Source: Bradyrhizobium sp. AZCC 1719 (lineage in GTDB: Bacteria; Pseudomonadota; Alphaproteobacteria; Rhizobiales; Xanthobacteraceae). From it: DNA of 64,000 nucleotides. The stretch lies in the NCBI RefSeq assembly GCF_036924525.1, contig NZ_JAZHRU010000001.1, positions 6,725,001-6,789,000 on the forward strand. The letters run 5' to 3'. Below are positions 27,172 through 35,930 of the stretch, one piece after another. Position 1 is the stretch's first letter. Each line of letters begins with the position of its first letter. The position numbers and the translations under genes are program-made. The notes beneath the pieces are model-generated. The model was not told the DNA's origin. It searched no databases and saw only the letters and a program-made list of their open reading frames with translations.

Positions 27172-28365
27172 CTAAACCGCGCGCTTGAGCGGTTCGACCA
27201 GATCGGTCTTCTCCCAGGAGAAGCCGCCTTCATTGTCAGGCGTGCGACCGAAATGGCCGTAGGCTGCGGTACGCGCGTAGATCGGGCGGTTGAGATCGAG
27301 ATGGGTGCGGATGCCGCGCGGCGTCAAATCCATCGCCTTCGCGGCTGCCTTCTCGAGCTGGTCCTCCGGCACCTTTCCAGTGCCGTGGGTATCGATATAG
27401 ATCGACAGCGGACGCGCCACACCGATCGCGTAAGCGAGCTGCAGGGTGCAGCGATCGGCGAGACCGGCGGCGACGATGTTCTTGGCGACATAGCGCGCGG
27501 CATAGGCGGCCGAACGGTCGACCTTGGTCGGATCCTTGCCGGAGAAGGCGCCGCCGCCGTGCGGGGCCGCGCCGCCATACGTATCGACGATGATCTTTCG
27601 GCCGGTGAGCCCGGAATCGCCATCGGGACCGCCGATGTAGAATTTTCCGGTCGGGTTGATGTGCCAGATGGTCTTGCCGTTGATCCATTCCTTCGGCAGC
27701 GCCTCACGGACATAGGGTTCGACGATGTCACGAATCTGATTGGAGGTGAGGTCCTCGATCAGATGCTGGTGCGAGACCACGATCTCGCGCACGCCGACCG
27801 GCTTGCCGTTCTCGTACTGCACGGTGACCTGGCTCTTGGAGTCCGGACCGAGCACCTTCTCGCGGCCGGAGTGGCGCGCTTCGGAAATCAACCGCAGGAT
27901 CTTGTGGGCGTAGAAGATCGGCGCCGGCATCAGGTCGGGCGTCTCGTTGGTGGCGTAGCCGAACATGATGCCCTGGTCGCCCGCGCCCTCTTCCTGGTTG
28001 CTGGGCTGCTTGGCATCGACGCCCTGCGCGATATCGGCCGACTGCGGATGCAGCAGAATCTCGATGTCGGCTTTCTCCCAGTGGAAGCCTTCCTGCTCGT
28101 AGCCGATATCCTTGATCGCCTCGCGAACAACGCTCTCGATCTGGTCATTGGTCACCGAGCTCGGACCGCGCGTTTCGCCAGCGATGACGACCTTGTTGGT
28201 GGTGGCAAGCGTTTCGCAGGCCGCACGGATCTGCCATGGGTCGATGCCCGCCTTCGGGCCTTCCCGGTAGAACAGGTCGACGATCTCGTCCGAGATTCGA
28301 TCGCAAACCTTATCCGGGTGACCCTCGGAAACCGACTCGCTGGTGAAGAGATAGGAGGCGCGCAT
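27172..28365 (-). CDS. metK: S-adenosylmethionine synthetase
   Basis: A 397-residue methionine adenosyltransferase that makes SAM from methionine and ATP. Motifs: [13 protein letters not shown] near the start, [12 protein letters not shown] in the middle and the signature [19 protein letters not shown] 28365 starts M-R-A-S-Y-L-F. Only 60 bases separate it from the upstream methyltransferase-like gene on the same strand, so they may be cotranscribed. With ahcY it forms a local SAM-cycle cluster. Confidence 0.97.
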   Translation of the reverse strand: MRASYLFTSESVSEGHPDKVCDRISDEIVDLFYREGPKAGIDPWQIRAACETLATTNKVVIAGETRGPSSVTNDQIESVVREAIKDIGYEQEGFHWEKADIEILLHPQSADIAQGVDAKQPSNQEEGAGDQGIMFGYATNETPDLMPAPIFYAHKILRLISEARHSGREKVLGPDSKSQVTVQYENGKPVGVREIVVSHQHLIEDLTSNQIRDIVEPYVREALPKEWINGKTIWHINPTGKFYIGGPDGDSGLTGRKIIVDTYGGAAPHGGGAFSGKDPTKVDRSAAYAARYVAKNIVAAGLADRCTLQLAYAIGVARPLSIYIDTHGTGKVPEDQLEKAAAKAMDLTPRGIRTHLDLNRPIYARTAAYGHFGRTPDNEGGFSWEKTDLVEPLKRAV

Positions 28366-28425
28366 CAACAAACCCCTTGTTCCCGCCGGACCCCGGCGGC
28401 TGTCTGTGTTGTGTATCCTGGAATG

Positions 28426-29778
28426 TCAGTCGCGACGCCGCGAAATGACGTAGGATTCGTCGTAAAACCAAAGCCCGTTATGCTTGCGCAGAACCTCTCT
28501 GGTGGCATCGAGGGTCCGGCTGTTTTCAGTCATTTCCGTCAACCGGTCGTCTTCGATCTGGGCGACATACACCGCCGCATTCCACGCTGCAAAGGCCGTC
28601 GAGGTTCCGATCGAGCCGGTGACCTCGTTGGGCAGCGCTTCCATATCATAACGGAAGATGGAACGGTTATCGGCGTAGGCATTAAAGTTAAGGTCCCGCC
28701 CAGCCGACCCCAGCTCGTATTTCACCGCGCGCAATAGCTCATGACGGCTCACGGCGAAAGGATTTTCTCCCGGCCAGACCGACTGGATGATTTCCAGGCC
28801 CGGATCCTGCCCGTGGGAGTGAATTCCAATCAAACGGCCCCCTGCCCGGAGCGACCGGGCCAGCGGTGCAATGATCCGCTTGGCGCGGAAATTCACAGAG
28901 GATTTTGCCCGATAGGGCTGGGAAGCGATCACAAGGTCGAAATTGGCCTCGGTCCGGCCGGCCCGTGGGATGATCGAATCAAGCAGGAACCTGTGGTCTT
29001 CCCGGTACAGCACCAGCGCCACCGGGCGTTCATAGATCGGCATGCCCGATTTGGGGCTGATATTGGCGCGCCAGTTTTGTTCCAGAAACGGCCCAAGTTC
29101 TGCGATCTGGGCCTCGAATTCCCCCGACGAGGCCCCCCGCAGGGCCACCTCGTGCCAGATCATGCCCGCCGCTGCCGCAGGCGAGGCCGGCGTCAGCCAG
29201 GGCGCCTCCGCGTAATGCATGTTGGTCAGGACGATGACAGTCGCCGGATGCTCGAACAGCCGATCCGGCACCTTGTCGAGCGTCAGCCGGACGTCCTCCA
29301 GGCTCAACTCCTTGCCGGCGATATAGAAGGGCATATGGGGAAAACGGCCGTGCATCGAGCGCATCACCCGCGCCAGCACCGTGCCGTCTCCGACGCCCGC
29401 GTCGAATACCCTGAGCGCCGGCGGCCGCGGATGCAGGCTGGACAGTTCCAGCGCCACCCGCTCGGCAATCACCCGCTTTTCGCTGCAAGTATGGACGAAC
29501 AGCAGGTATTTCTGCCGATTCTCGAAGAAGCGGAAATTGCCCCGTGGATCGCGCTTCTCCGGCGGCACTTCAAGGCCGCGCGGCGGCGGCAGCGCGCCGG
29601 TGGACGCTGCGATATAGGCCTGGATGCGGTCCAGCGTATCGATGGTGATGCGCTTGCCCTCGCGCAGCCGCTGCACCAGCTTGCCGTCGTTGACCGACCG
29701 ACGCCCGAACGTCGTCTCCGCCATGTCGGCCTGGCGGCAGAATTCAGTGATCTGCCTGAGGATCTGGTCGTTTTTCAT
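28426..29778 (-). CDS. Methyltransferase-like protein with N-terminal helix-turn-helix-like region
   Basis: A 450-residue protein. Residues 5-55 (I-L-R-Q-I-T-E-F-C-R-Q-A-D-M-A, then T-T-F-G-R-R-S-V-N-D-G-K-L-V) resemble a short DNA-binding-type segment. From about 120 comes a Rossmann-like SAM-binding fold with motif I at 124-132 (V-F-D-A-G-V-G-D-G). Later, I-A-S-Q-P-Y-R and L-R-A-G-G-R-L-I-G-I-H-S-H-G fit the distal strands of a methyltransferase. I know no characterised homologue. Its position directly upstream of metK suggests a link to SAM supply or SAM-dependent modification, which is inference. Confidence 0.65.
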   Translation of the reverse strand: MKNDQILRQITEFCRQADMAETTFGRRSVNDGKLVQRLREGKRITIDTLDRIQAYIAASTGALPPPRGLEVPPEKRDPRGNFRFFENRQKYLLFVHTCSEKRVIAERVALELSSLHPRPPALRVFDAGVGDGTVLARVMRSMHGRFPHMPFYIAGKELSLEDVRLTLDKVPDRLFEHPATVIVLTNMHYAEAPWLTPASPAAAAGMIWHEVALRGASSGEFEAQIAELGPFLEQNWRANISPKSGMPIYERPVALVLYREDHRFLLDSIIPRAGRTEANFDLVIASQPYRAKSSVNFRAKRIIAPLARSLRAGGRLIGIHSHGQDPGLEIIQSVWPGENPFAVSRHELLRAVKYELGSAGRDLNFNAYADNRSIFRYDMEALPNEVTGSIGTSTAFAAWNAAVYVAQIEDDRLTEMTENSRTLDATREVLRKHNGLWFYDESYVISRRRD

Positions 29779-29944
29779 CGGGCCAGTGGGCTGAAACAGC
29801 TTTGGGAAGCGCCGGTGGGCAGTGCTGGGTGATGTGCGCGTCCTACCACCATCTGCCCAACGGGTCTATGCCCGAAAAACAGAACAGCGTCATTGGAACC
29901 CGCCGCACTTGCCAATATACAAAATGATAAAATGACACTTTGGG

Positions 29945-31037
29945 GTGCGAATGCTTAGACGATATTGCGCCGTCGCCTTGCTGCTGTTTGCAGCGCAGGG
30001 CGGGGCTATTGCGGGCTATCTGGACGAAAATCCCGACGAGGTCTTTTCCACGGTCTATGAGCGACTCGGCGCGCTGCCGGCAAAGGCCGCGCGCGATCCC
30101 TACGTCTGGCTTCGGCTTGAAGAACTCAAGCGAGCCATGCGACCAGAAAAGCATCGGCGATCTTGCGCTCGCATTGGATAAAAGCGGTTATCGGCGCGAG
30201 GCGGCCAACGGGCTCTACAAATTCGTCATGAATTGCGGCGCGCCGGCTACGGCCCTGCACCGCTCGATCGACATCTATCTGCGGCTGACTGACTATCCGA
30301 AGGCGGTCGAAGTGGCCGATGAATTCATCCGCCGTGCGCCGTCTAATCGCGACGCACACTATCTGCGCGGCGCCGCTCTCGAAGGCGCCGGGGACTACCA
30401 GCGCGCGCTGGTCGACTTCGCCAACGCCATTGAACTGTTCGGCTCGGACAAGAAAGGCATCTCCAGCCGCGTGTTCATGCGCATGGCGAGCGCTTACGCG
30501 GCGCTCAATCGATTCTGCGAGGCGGCTGCGCCAATCAATATGTGGGTCGCGCTCGATCCCGCCGCGCGCGACAACAGCCAGACCCAGAAGATCATCGCCG
30601 ACTACGAGGCGAAGGGAAATTGCGCCTCCGCAAAGGAGTTTCACAAGGAGAGCTATCCCTTGCGCGGGCAAAAGAACGTCGTCACGGTCAAGGCTGAAAT
30701 CAACGGCGTGCGCGGCCTGTTCATTCTGGACACCGGGGCAAGCTATGTCAGCATGCGAACGGGCTTCGCCGAGCGTGCCAAGATACCGCTGGCCGGCGCC
30801 GGCGAGATCACCCTCATGACGGCCAACGGGACGACCAAGGGCAAGCTTTCAAAGGCCGACCGGGTGAGGCTCGGTAAACTGGAAGCGACGAATGTCCCGG
30901 TTGCCGTCCAAAACGTCGACGGAAAGAGTTATGGCACCGGGGTCGACGGACTGCTTGGCATGAGCTTCCTGTCACGTTTCGAGGTTCAGATGGCCGGCGG
31001 ATCGATCGAAATCCGCACGCGCCGTCCGAAGAAATAG
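29945..31037 (+). pseudogene. Frameshifted gene for a periplasmic retropepsin-like aspartic protease
   Basis: Two overlapping frames make one protein. Frame one starts at ATG 29945 with a signal peptide (L-R-R-Y-C-A-V-A-L-L-L-F-A-A-Q-G-G-A-I-A) and reads to about 30135 (L-E-E-L-K-R). The remainder continues in the next frame with D-Q-K-S-I-G-D-L-A-L-A-L-D-K. It contains two or three TPR-like helices (D-A-H-Y-L-R-G-A-A-L-E-G-A-G-D-Y-Q-R-A) and a C-terminal aspartic protease domain with L-D-T-G-A-S-Y-V-S-M and a later D-G-L-L-G-M-S-F-L. The shift near 30133-30142 could be a real one-base gain, a sequencing error, or much less likely programmed frameshifting; no slippery run is visible. Apart from this break the frame is intact to the stop. 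Confidence 0.75.
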
Positions 31038-31149
31038 GACCGGGATTGTCGGAGGCAGCAACGCGACCAAGGGCAAGCAGGTGCCGCGGTCGAATTCGTC
31101 GCTGCTGGGGAAGTCTATCTGGCGGAGAAGTGACGGCGTGATTTCACGC

Positions 31150-31275
31150 CGTCATTCCGGGATGGTGCGCAAGCACCAGACCTCAGGTGCGCAATTGCGC
31201 ACCGGGGAATCTCGAGATCCTCAGATGCGCAATTGCGCATCATAGTTCGATGCTGCGCATCGCCTCGGGATGACG
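31150..31275. repeat. Palindromic repeat (CATTCCGGGG family, long form)
   Basis: Begins cgtcattccggga, ends tcgggatgacg. It includes two nested perfect palindromes, ggtgcgcaattgcgcacc and gatgcgcaattgcgcatc. The second has a clear relative in the dnaE2 copy. It lies in the 245-base gap between convergent genes. Confidence 0.82.
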
Positions 31276-31282
31276 CTGCGCG

Positions 31283-32401
31283 TCACTTCCCCCAAACCTC
31301 GTTGGCCACTTCGACCGCGAGGCTCAACTTCGCCCACTGCTCCTCCTCGGAGAGAATGTTGCCTTCCTCGGTCGAGGCAAAGCCGCATTGCGGGGACACC
31401 GCGAGTTGGTCGAGCGGGGCGAATTTGGCGGCCTCATCGAGGCGGCGCTTGATGTCGTCCTTCTTCTCGAGCTCGCCGAACTTCGAGGTGATAACGCCGA
31501 CCACCACGACCTTGTTGCCCTTCGGCAAATAGCGCAGCGGCTCGAAGCCGCCGGCGCGGTCGGAATCATATTCGAGGAAATAGCCGTCGTAATTGGTGCC
31601 GGCCAGCATGGTCTCGGCCACCGGCTCGTAGCCGCCGGACGAAATCCAGGTCGAGCGGAAATTGCCGCGGCAGACATGGGTGGTGATCACCATGTCGGCC
31701 GGCCGCTCGGCCAAAGCGTAGTTGATGACGCGCGCGTAGATTTCCTGCAGGCCGTCGGGATTGTCGCCGCGATCGCGCGCCTTCTGCAGTTCGTCCTGCG
31801 AGCAGAGATAGGCCCATACGGTGTCGTCGAATTGCAGGTACCGGCAGCCGGCGTCGTAGAACGCCTTCACCGCCTTGCGATAGGTCTTGCCGAGGTCGAG
31901 GAAGAATTCCTCCAGATCAGGATAGACCTCCTTCGAGATCGACTTGCGGCCGCCGCGGAAATGCAGCACGGCCGGCGACGGTATCGTCATCTTCGGCGTG
32001 ACGTGGGCCGTGTCGGCATGCTTCTTCAGGAAGCGGAAGTGATCCAGCATCGGATGGTTGTCCGGGAAATCGAGCTTGCCGATCACGCGGACGGCGTCAT
32101 GACGGGTCTCGACGCCCGCGAACTGAATGCCGGTTTCGGGGTGGAACAGCTCGCATCCCGTGAGATGGCTAAGAAAATCGAAATGCCACCAGGAGCGGCG
32201 GAACTCGCCATCGGTCGCGAGCTTCAGGCCGATCGAGGCCTGCTTATGCACGACCTTTTCGATCTCGAGATCTTCGGCCTTGCGCAGGTCCTCCGCCGTG
32301 ATCTCACCCTTCTCCAGCTTGGCGCGCGCTTCCTTGATGCGCGGCGGCCGCAACAGACTGCCGACCTCGTCGGCGCGGAACGGGGGCTTTGTTCTCTGCA
32401 T
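31283..32401 (-). CDS. MetE-like cobalamin-independent methionine synthase family protein (short form)
   Basis: A 372-residue protein of the short MetE-like group (YxjG/YxjH type), covering only the catalytic barrel. Probable zinc ligands appear in T-T-H-V-C-R-G and S-P-Q-C-G-F. The start has P-F-R-A-D-E-V-G-S-L-L-R-P-P and Y-L-Q-F-D-D-T-V-W-A-Y lies in the middle. Full-length MetE is about twice as long and has an N-terminal barrel missing here. It may methylate homocysteine or another thiol from a non-folate donor. ATG 32401 follows GGGAG. Confidence 0.87.
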   Translation of the reverse strand: MQRTKPPFRADEVGSLLRPPRIKEARAKLEKGEITAEDLRKAEDLEIEKVVHKQASIGLKLATDGEFRRSWWHFDFLSHLTGCELFHPETGIQFAGVETRHDAVRVIGKLDFPDNHPMLDHFRFLKKHADTAHVTPKMTIPSPAVLHFRGGRKSISKEVYPDLEEFFLDLGKTYRKAVKAFYDAGCRYLQFDDTVWAYLCSQDELQKARDRGDNPDGLQEIYARVINYALAERPADMVITTHVCRGNFRSTWISSGGYEPVAETMLAGTNYDGYFLEYDSDRAGGFEPLRYLPKGNKVVVVGVITSKFGELEKKDDIKRRLDEAAKFAPLDQLAVSPQCGFASTEEGNILSEEEQWAKLSLAVEVANEVWGK

Positions 32402-32436
32402 GGTCTCAACTCCCATAAAATCTAGTGGGCGGCAAT

Positions 32437-33153
32437 CTAGTGGGCGGCCGCGCCGGCGACGCCGAGATAGCGTTCGAGCACGGCGGGATCGGCCTTCAAC
32501 GCGCTGCTGGCCGCATCATGCACGATTGCGCCGCGTTCCAATATCACAACCCGATCGGCCAGCCCCAGAATCTTTTGCGCATTCTGCTCGACGATGACAG
32601 AGCAGATGCCGCCAGCCCGGGTGATGGTGCCGAGCGCCCGCAACAATTCCTCGACGATGATCGGCGCCAGCCCCTCGGTCGGCTCGTCCAGCAGCAGCAC
32701 CTTAGGATTGAGGGTCAGCGCGCGGCCGATCGCCAGCATCTGCTGCTCGCCGCCGGAAAGCTGGTTGCCGAAATTGTTGCGGCGCTCCTTCAGCCGCGGA
32801 AACATCTCGTAGACCTTTTCCACGGTCCATGGGCCGGGCTGGGCCACCGCAGTCATGTTCTCCTCGACCGTCAGGGAGCGAAAGATGTTGCGTTCCTGCG
32901 GCACCCAGCCGATCCCGGCCCGCGCCCGCTGGTCCGGGCGCATCGCGGTAATGTCGAGCCCGCCGAGCGCAATCGTGCCGCCGAAATGGCGGGTGATGCC
33001 GACGATCGAATTGATCAGCGTGGTCTTGCCGGTGCCATTGCGCCCCAGCAGCGCCAGCACCTGGCCCTCGCCCAGCGACAGCGACATCGAGGGCAACACC
33101 ACGGCTTCGCCATAGCCGGCGCGCAAGGCATCGATGGCGAGAAGCTCAGGCAT
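32437..33153 (-). CDS. livF: Branched-chain amino-acid-type ABC transporter ATPase LivF
   Basis: A 238-residue ABC ATPase. Walker A is G-R-N-G-T-G-K-T-T-L, the signature is L-S-G-G-E-Q-Q-M-L-A-I-G-R-A-L and Walker B is V-L-L-L-D-E-P-T-E-G-L-A-P. The E-G-L-A-P-I-I-V-E-E ending of Walker B is typical of LivF. Its start overlaps the livG stop by eight bases. It is the last gene of the liv-type operon, 35 bases before the MetE-like gene. Confidence 0.93.
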   Translation of the reverse strand: MPELLAIDALRAGYGEAVVLPSMSLSLGEGQVLALLGRNGTGKTTLINSIVGITRHFGGTIALGGLDITAMRPDQRARAGIGWVPQERNIFRSLTVEENMTAVAQPGPWTVEKVYEMFPRLKERRNNFGNQLSGGEQQMLAIGRALTLNPKVLLLDEPTEGLAPIIVEELLRALGTITRAGGICSVIVEQNAQKILGLADRVVILERGAIVHDAASSALKADPAVLERYLGVAGAAAH

Positions 33154-33898
33154 GGGCTGCCTCGCCGAGATAGACCGCCTTCACTTGCGGATCGCGCGCC
33201 ACTTCGTCCGGCGGACCTTCCACCAGCATGGCGCCGTTGACCAGCACCGAGATACGGTCAGCGAACGAGAACACCAGATCCATGTCGTGCTCGATCAGCA
33301 GCACGGTGACGTCGCGCGGCAGTGCGGCGACGGCAGCCAGGATGTCATGGCGTTCGCTCTCGGGGACGCCGGCGGCGGGCTCGTCGAGCAGCAGCACACG
33401 CGGTTTGGTCGCGATCGCGACCGCAATCTCGAGCAGGCGTTGCTTGCCGTAGGGCAGCGTCGCCGTGCGCTCGTTCATCACGTCGAACAAATGAAACCGT
33501 CCGAGCGTCTCCGCGACCTCCTGATTGACGTCGTCGCGCGTGCCCATCCGCCGCCACCAGTCGCCGCCGCGGCCGAGACGTTCGGAGACGGCGAGCCCGA
33601 CCGTTTCGAGCGGGGTCAGATCGGCATAGAGCTGATTGATCTGGAAGGTGCGCGACAGCCCGCGCAGCACCCGCGTGTGCACCGGCAGCTCGGTGATGTC
33701 ATTGCCCTCGAGCAGGATCCGTCCGGCATTGGGCTTGAGCACGCCGGTCAGCAGATTGATGACGGTGGTCTTGCCGGCGCCGTTGGGCCCGATCAGGGCA
33801 TGGCGGGCGCCCTGCTCCACCTGCAGCGACAGCTCGCGCGTGACCCGCAAGCCGCCGAAAGATTTTTCCAGCCCCCTGGTTTCGAGCGCAATCGTCAT
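33146..33898 (-). CDS. livG: Branched-chain amino-acid-type ABC transporter ATPase LivG
   Basis: A 250-residue ABC ATPase with Walker A G-P-N-G-A-G-K-T-T-V and Walker B V-L-L-L-D-E-P-A-A-G-V-P. The signature motif is atypical: the position usually L-S-G-G-Q reads L-P-Y-G-K-Q-R-L-L-E, as in many LivG proteins. I chose ATG 33898 (M-T-I-A-L-E-T-R); its ATGA overlaps the livM stop. It pairs with LivF on the cytoplasmic face of the permease. Confidence 0.92.
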   Translation of the reverse strand: MTIALETRGLEKSFGGLRVTRELSLQVEQGARHALIGPNGAGKTTVINLLTGVLKPNAGRILLEGNDITELPVHTRVLRGLSRTFQINQLYADLTPLETVGLAVSERLGRGGDWWRRMGTRDDVNQEVAETLGRFHLFDVMNERTATLPYGKQRLLEIAVAIATKPRVLLLDEPAAGVPESERHDILAAVAALPRDVTVLLIEHDMDLVFSFADRISVLVNGAMLVEGPPDEVARDPQVKAVYLGEAAHA

Positions 33899-34926
33899 GG
33901 CGCATCGCTTTCGGGAACGGCAACGACGGCCTTGCGTCCGAAGACCTGACGGATCACGAGGTTCGGCCCCCAAAGCACCCAGCGATGGATGCGTTCGCGG
34001 CCGACCAGCACCATCACGACCAGGACGAGCCCGATCCAGAACAGCCAGTATTGCGGCGTGATGGTCTGAAACAGTTCCTGCAGCATCTTGAACACGACGG
34101 CGCCGATCAGCCCGCCATAGAGATAGCCGGTGCCGCCGATCACGAGCACCAGCATCAGATCGGCCGAGCGCTCGAACGCGAACACGTCAAGCGAAGCCAG
34201 CGCCGTGGTCTGGGTGAACAGCGCCCCGGCAATGCCGGCGTAAAACGCTGCAATCGTATAGATCGCGATCAGGCGCCGGTTGACGGGCACGCCGATGGCC
34301 GAGGCTCGCAGCGGGTTATTCTTGATCGCGCGCAGCGACAGGCCGAACGGCGAATTCACGATCCGCCGCGCCAACAGAAACAGCAGGAACAGCACGATCA
34401 GCGAATAGAAGAAACCGGTCTTGCCGAACATGTCGAACGCGAACAGGCCGAGGATCGGCTGCATCTCGATGCCCTGCAGCCCGTCGGTGCCGCCGGTGAT
34501 ATTGGAGAACCGTTCCGCCAGAGCTTCGAGTAGCAACGCAATGCCGAGCGTCACCATCAGCCGTGTGAGGTCGACGCCGCGGATGACGAGGAAGCTGGTG
34601 AGGAAGCCGAGCACCATGGCGACGAGGCCGGCGACCACCAGTGCGATCACCGGCTCGTTGATGATGCCATGCAAGGCGAGCAGCCCGGCCGAATAGGCGC
34701 CAACGCCAAAGAACGCGGCGTGCCCCAACGAGACAATGCCGGCGTAGCCGAGGATCAGATCGAGCGACAGCGTGAACAACGCCAGCCGCAGGATATCGGT
34801 CATAATCAGATAACGGGACGGAAACAGGAACGCGCAGGACAAGGCAAGAATCCAGAACGCGATCTCGGCCGGGCGCCAGCGGGCGCGGGCGATGGCATGG
34901 GATGAGACGTCGGAGGCTGCGGTCAT
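33895..34926 (-). CDS. livM: Branched-chain amino-acid-type ABC permease LivM
   Basis: A 343-residue permease with about nine membrane spans. The LivM motif Y-A-G-I-V-S-L-G-H-A-A-F-F-G-V-G-A-Y follows the first two spans. A second conserved loop reads R-A-I-K-N-N-P-L-R-A-S-A-I-G-V. The region D-L-M-L-V-L-V-I-G-G-T-G-Y-L-Y-G is also typical. It lies seven bases after livH. Confidence 0.93.
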   Translation of the reverse strand: MTAASDVSSHAIARARWRPAEIAFWILALSCAFLFPSRYLIMTDILRLALFTLSLDLILGYAGIVSLGHAAFFGVGAYSAGLLALHGIINEPVIALVVAGLVAMVLGFLTSFLVIRGVDLTRLMVTLGIALLLEALAERFSNITGGTDGLQGIEMQPILGLFAFDMFGKTGFFYSLIVLFLLFLLARRIVNSPFGLSLRAIKNNPLRASAIGVPVNRRLIAIYTIAAFYAGIAGALFTQTTALASLDVFAFERSADLMLVLVIGGTGYLYGGLIGAVVFKMLQELFQTITPQYWLFWIGLVLVVMVLVGRERIHRWVLWGPNLVIRQVFGRKAVVAVPESDAP

Positions 34927-34933
34927 CGCGGAC

Positions 34934-35803
34934 TCATCGCGCGGCAGCGCGGCCGAACAGACCGTTCGGACGCCAGATCAGGATAACGATCATGATGGTG
35001 TAGATGACGAAGGGCCCCATCTTCGGCACGTAATATTTGCCGGCGACGTCGCCGATGCCGAGCAGCAGCGACGCCAGGAACGGCCCGGTGATACTGGAGG
35101 AGCCACCGACGGTGACCACGATCAAAAAGTAGATCATGAATTTTAGCGGAAAATACGGATCGAGCCCGAGGATCTCGGCGCTCAGCGCGCCGCCGAGGCC
35201 GGCAAGGCCGCAGCCGAAGGCGAAGGTGAACGCAAACACCTGGGGCACGTTGATGCCGAGGCCGCTTGCTGCGCGCGGATCGTCCACCGCGGCGCGCAGG
35301 CGGCTGCCGAAACGGGTTTTCGCCAGGATCAATTGCAGCGCCACCGTGAGCAGGCCGCAGATCACGATGATCATCAGCCGGTAGCGGCCGATGCCGACGC
35401 CGAAGAAATCGAACTGTCCCTCCAGCGCCGCCGGCAGTTTGATGAAAATCCGCGACGATCCCATGATGTAATCGACCGCCGCCACCGACATGAAGGTGAG
35501 GCCGATCGTGAACAGCACCTGGTCGAGATGGCTGCGGGTGTAGAGGTGGCGATAGAGCGTGCGCTCCAGCGCGACGCCAACCAGCGCGGCCGTAACAAAG
35601 GCCAGTGGCAGCGCCGAAAAGAACGGCCAGCCAGAATTGTTGACCAGCACCGCGCAGATATAACCGCCGGTCATGGCGAAGGCGCCATGGGCGAGATTGA
35701 CGAAATTCATCAACCCGAGCGTCACCGCCAGCCCGCAGGCGAGCACGAACAGCAACATGCCGTAGGCAACACCGTCGAACAGGATGGTGAACAGCGTGGT
35801 CAT
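34934..35803 (-). CDS. livH: Branched-chain amino-acid-type ABC permease LivH
   Basis: A 289-residue permease with about eight spans. The LivH loop N-F-V-N-L-A-H-G-A-F-A-M-T-G-G-Y and the conserved R-F-G-S-R-L-R-A-A-V-D-D-P-R-A-A and V-V-T-V-G-G-S-S-S-I-T-G-P motifs identify it. ATG 35803 starts M-T-T-L-F-T-I-L; an upstream extension to 35830 is less likely. It is the first cytoplasmic-membrane component after the livK-type gene. Confidence 0.93.
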   Translation of the reverse strand: MTTLFTILFDGVAYGMLLFVLACGLAVTLGLMNFVNLAHGAFAMTGGYICAVLVNNSGWPFFSALPLAFVTAALVGVALERTLYRHLYTRSHLDQVLFTIGLTFMSVAAVDYIMGSSRIFIKLPAALEGQFDFFGVGIGRYRLMIIVICGLLTVALQLILAKTRFGSRLRAAVDDPRAASGLGINVPQVFAFTFAFGCGLAGLGGALSAEILGLDPYFPLKFMIYFLIVVTVGGSSSITGPFLASLLLGIGDVAGKYYVPKMGPFVIYTIMIVILIWRPNGLFGRAAAR

Positions 35804-35824
35804 TGGATGAGATCGGGCCCTGCT

Positions 35825-35918
35825 CGTCATTCCGGGGCAGCGCAGAGCGCTGAACCCGGAATCTCGCGCTACAATTTCGAGATCCCGGGTTCGCGCTTGC
35901 GCGCGCCCCGGGATGACG
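35825..35918. repeat. Palindromic repeat (CATTCCGGGG family) between livK and livH
   Basis: Begins cgtcattccgggg and ends gccccgggatgacg, with inner arms gaacccggaatctcg / cgagatcccgggttc. Its location between the binding-protein gene and the permease genes could let it set relative expression through mRNA stability. Confidence 0.88.
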
Positions 35919-35930
35919 CCGAAGCCGGCG

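Noticed and set aside
28366..28425. SAM riboswitch upstream of metK
   Set aside because: Only 60 bases separate metK from the upstream gene and no conserved riboswitch core is visible.
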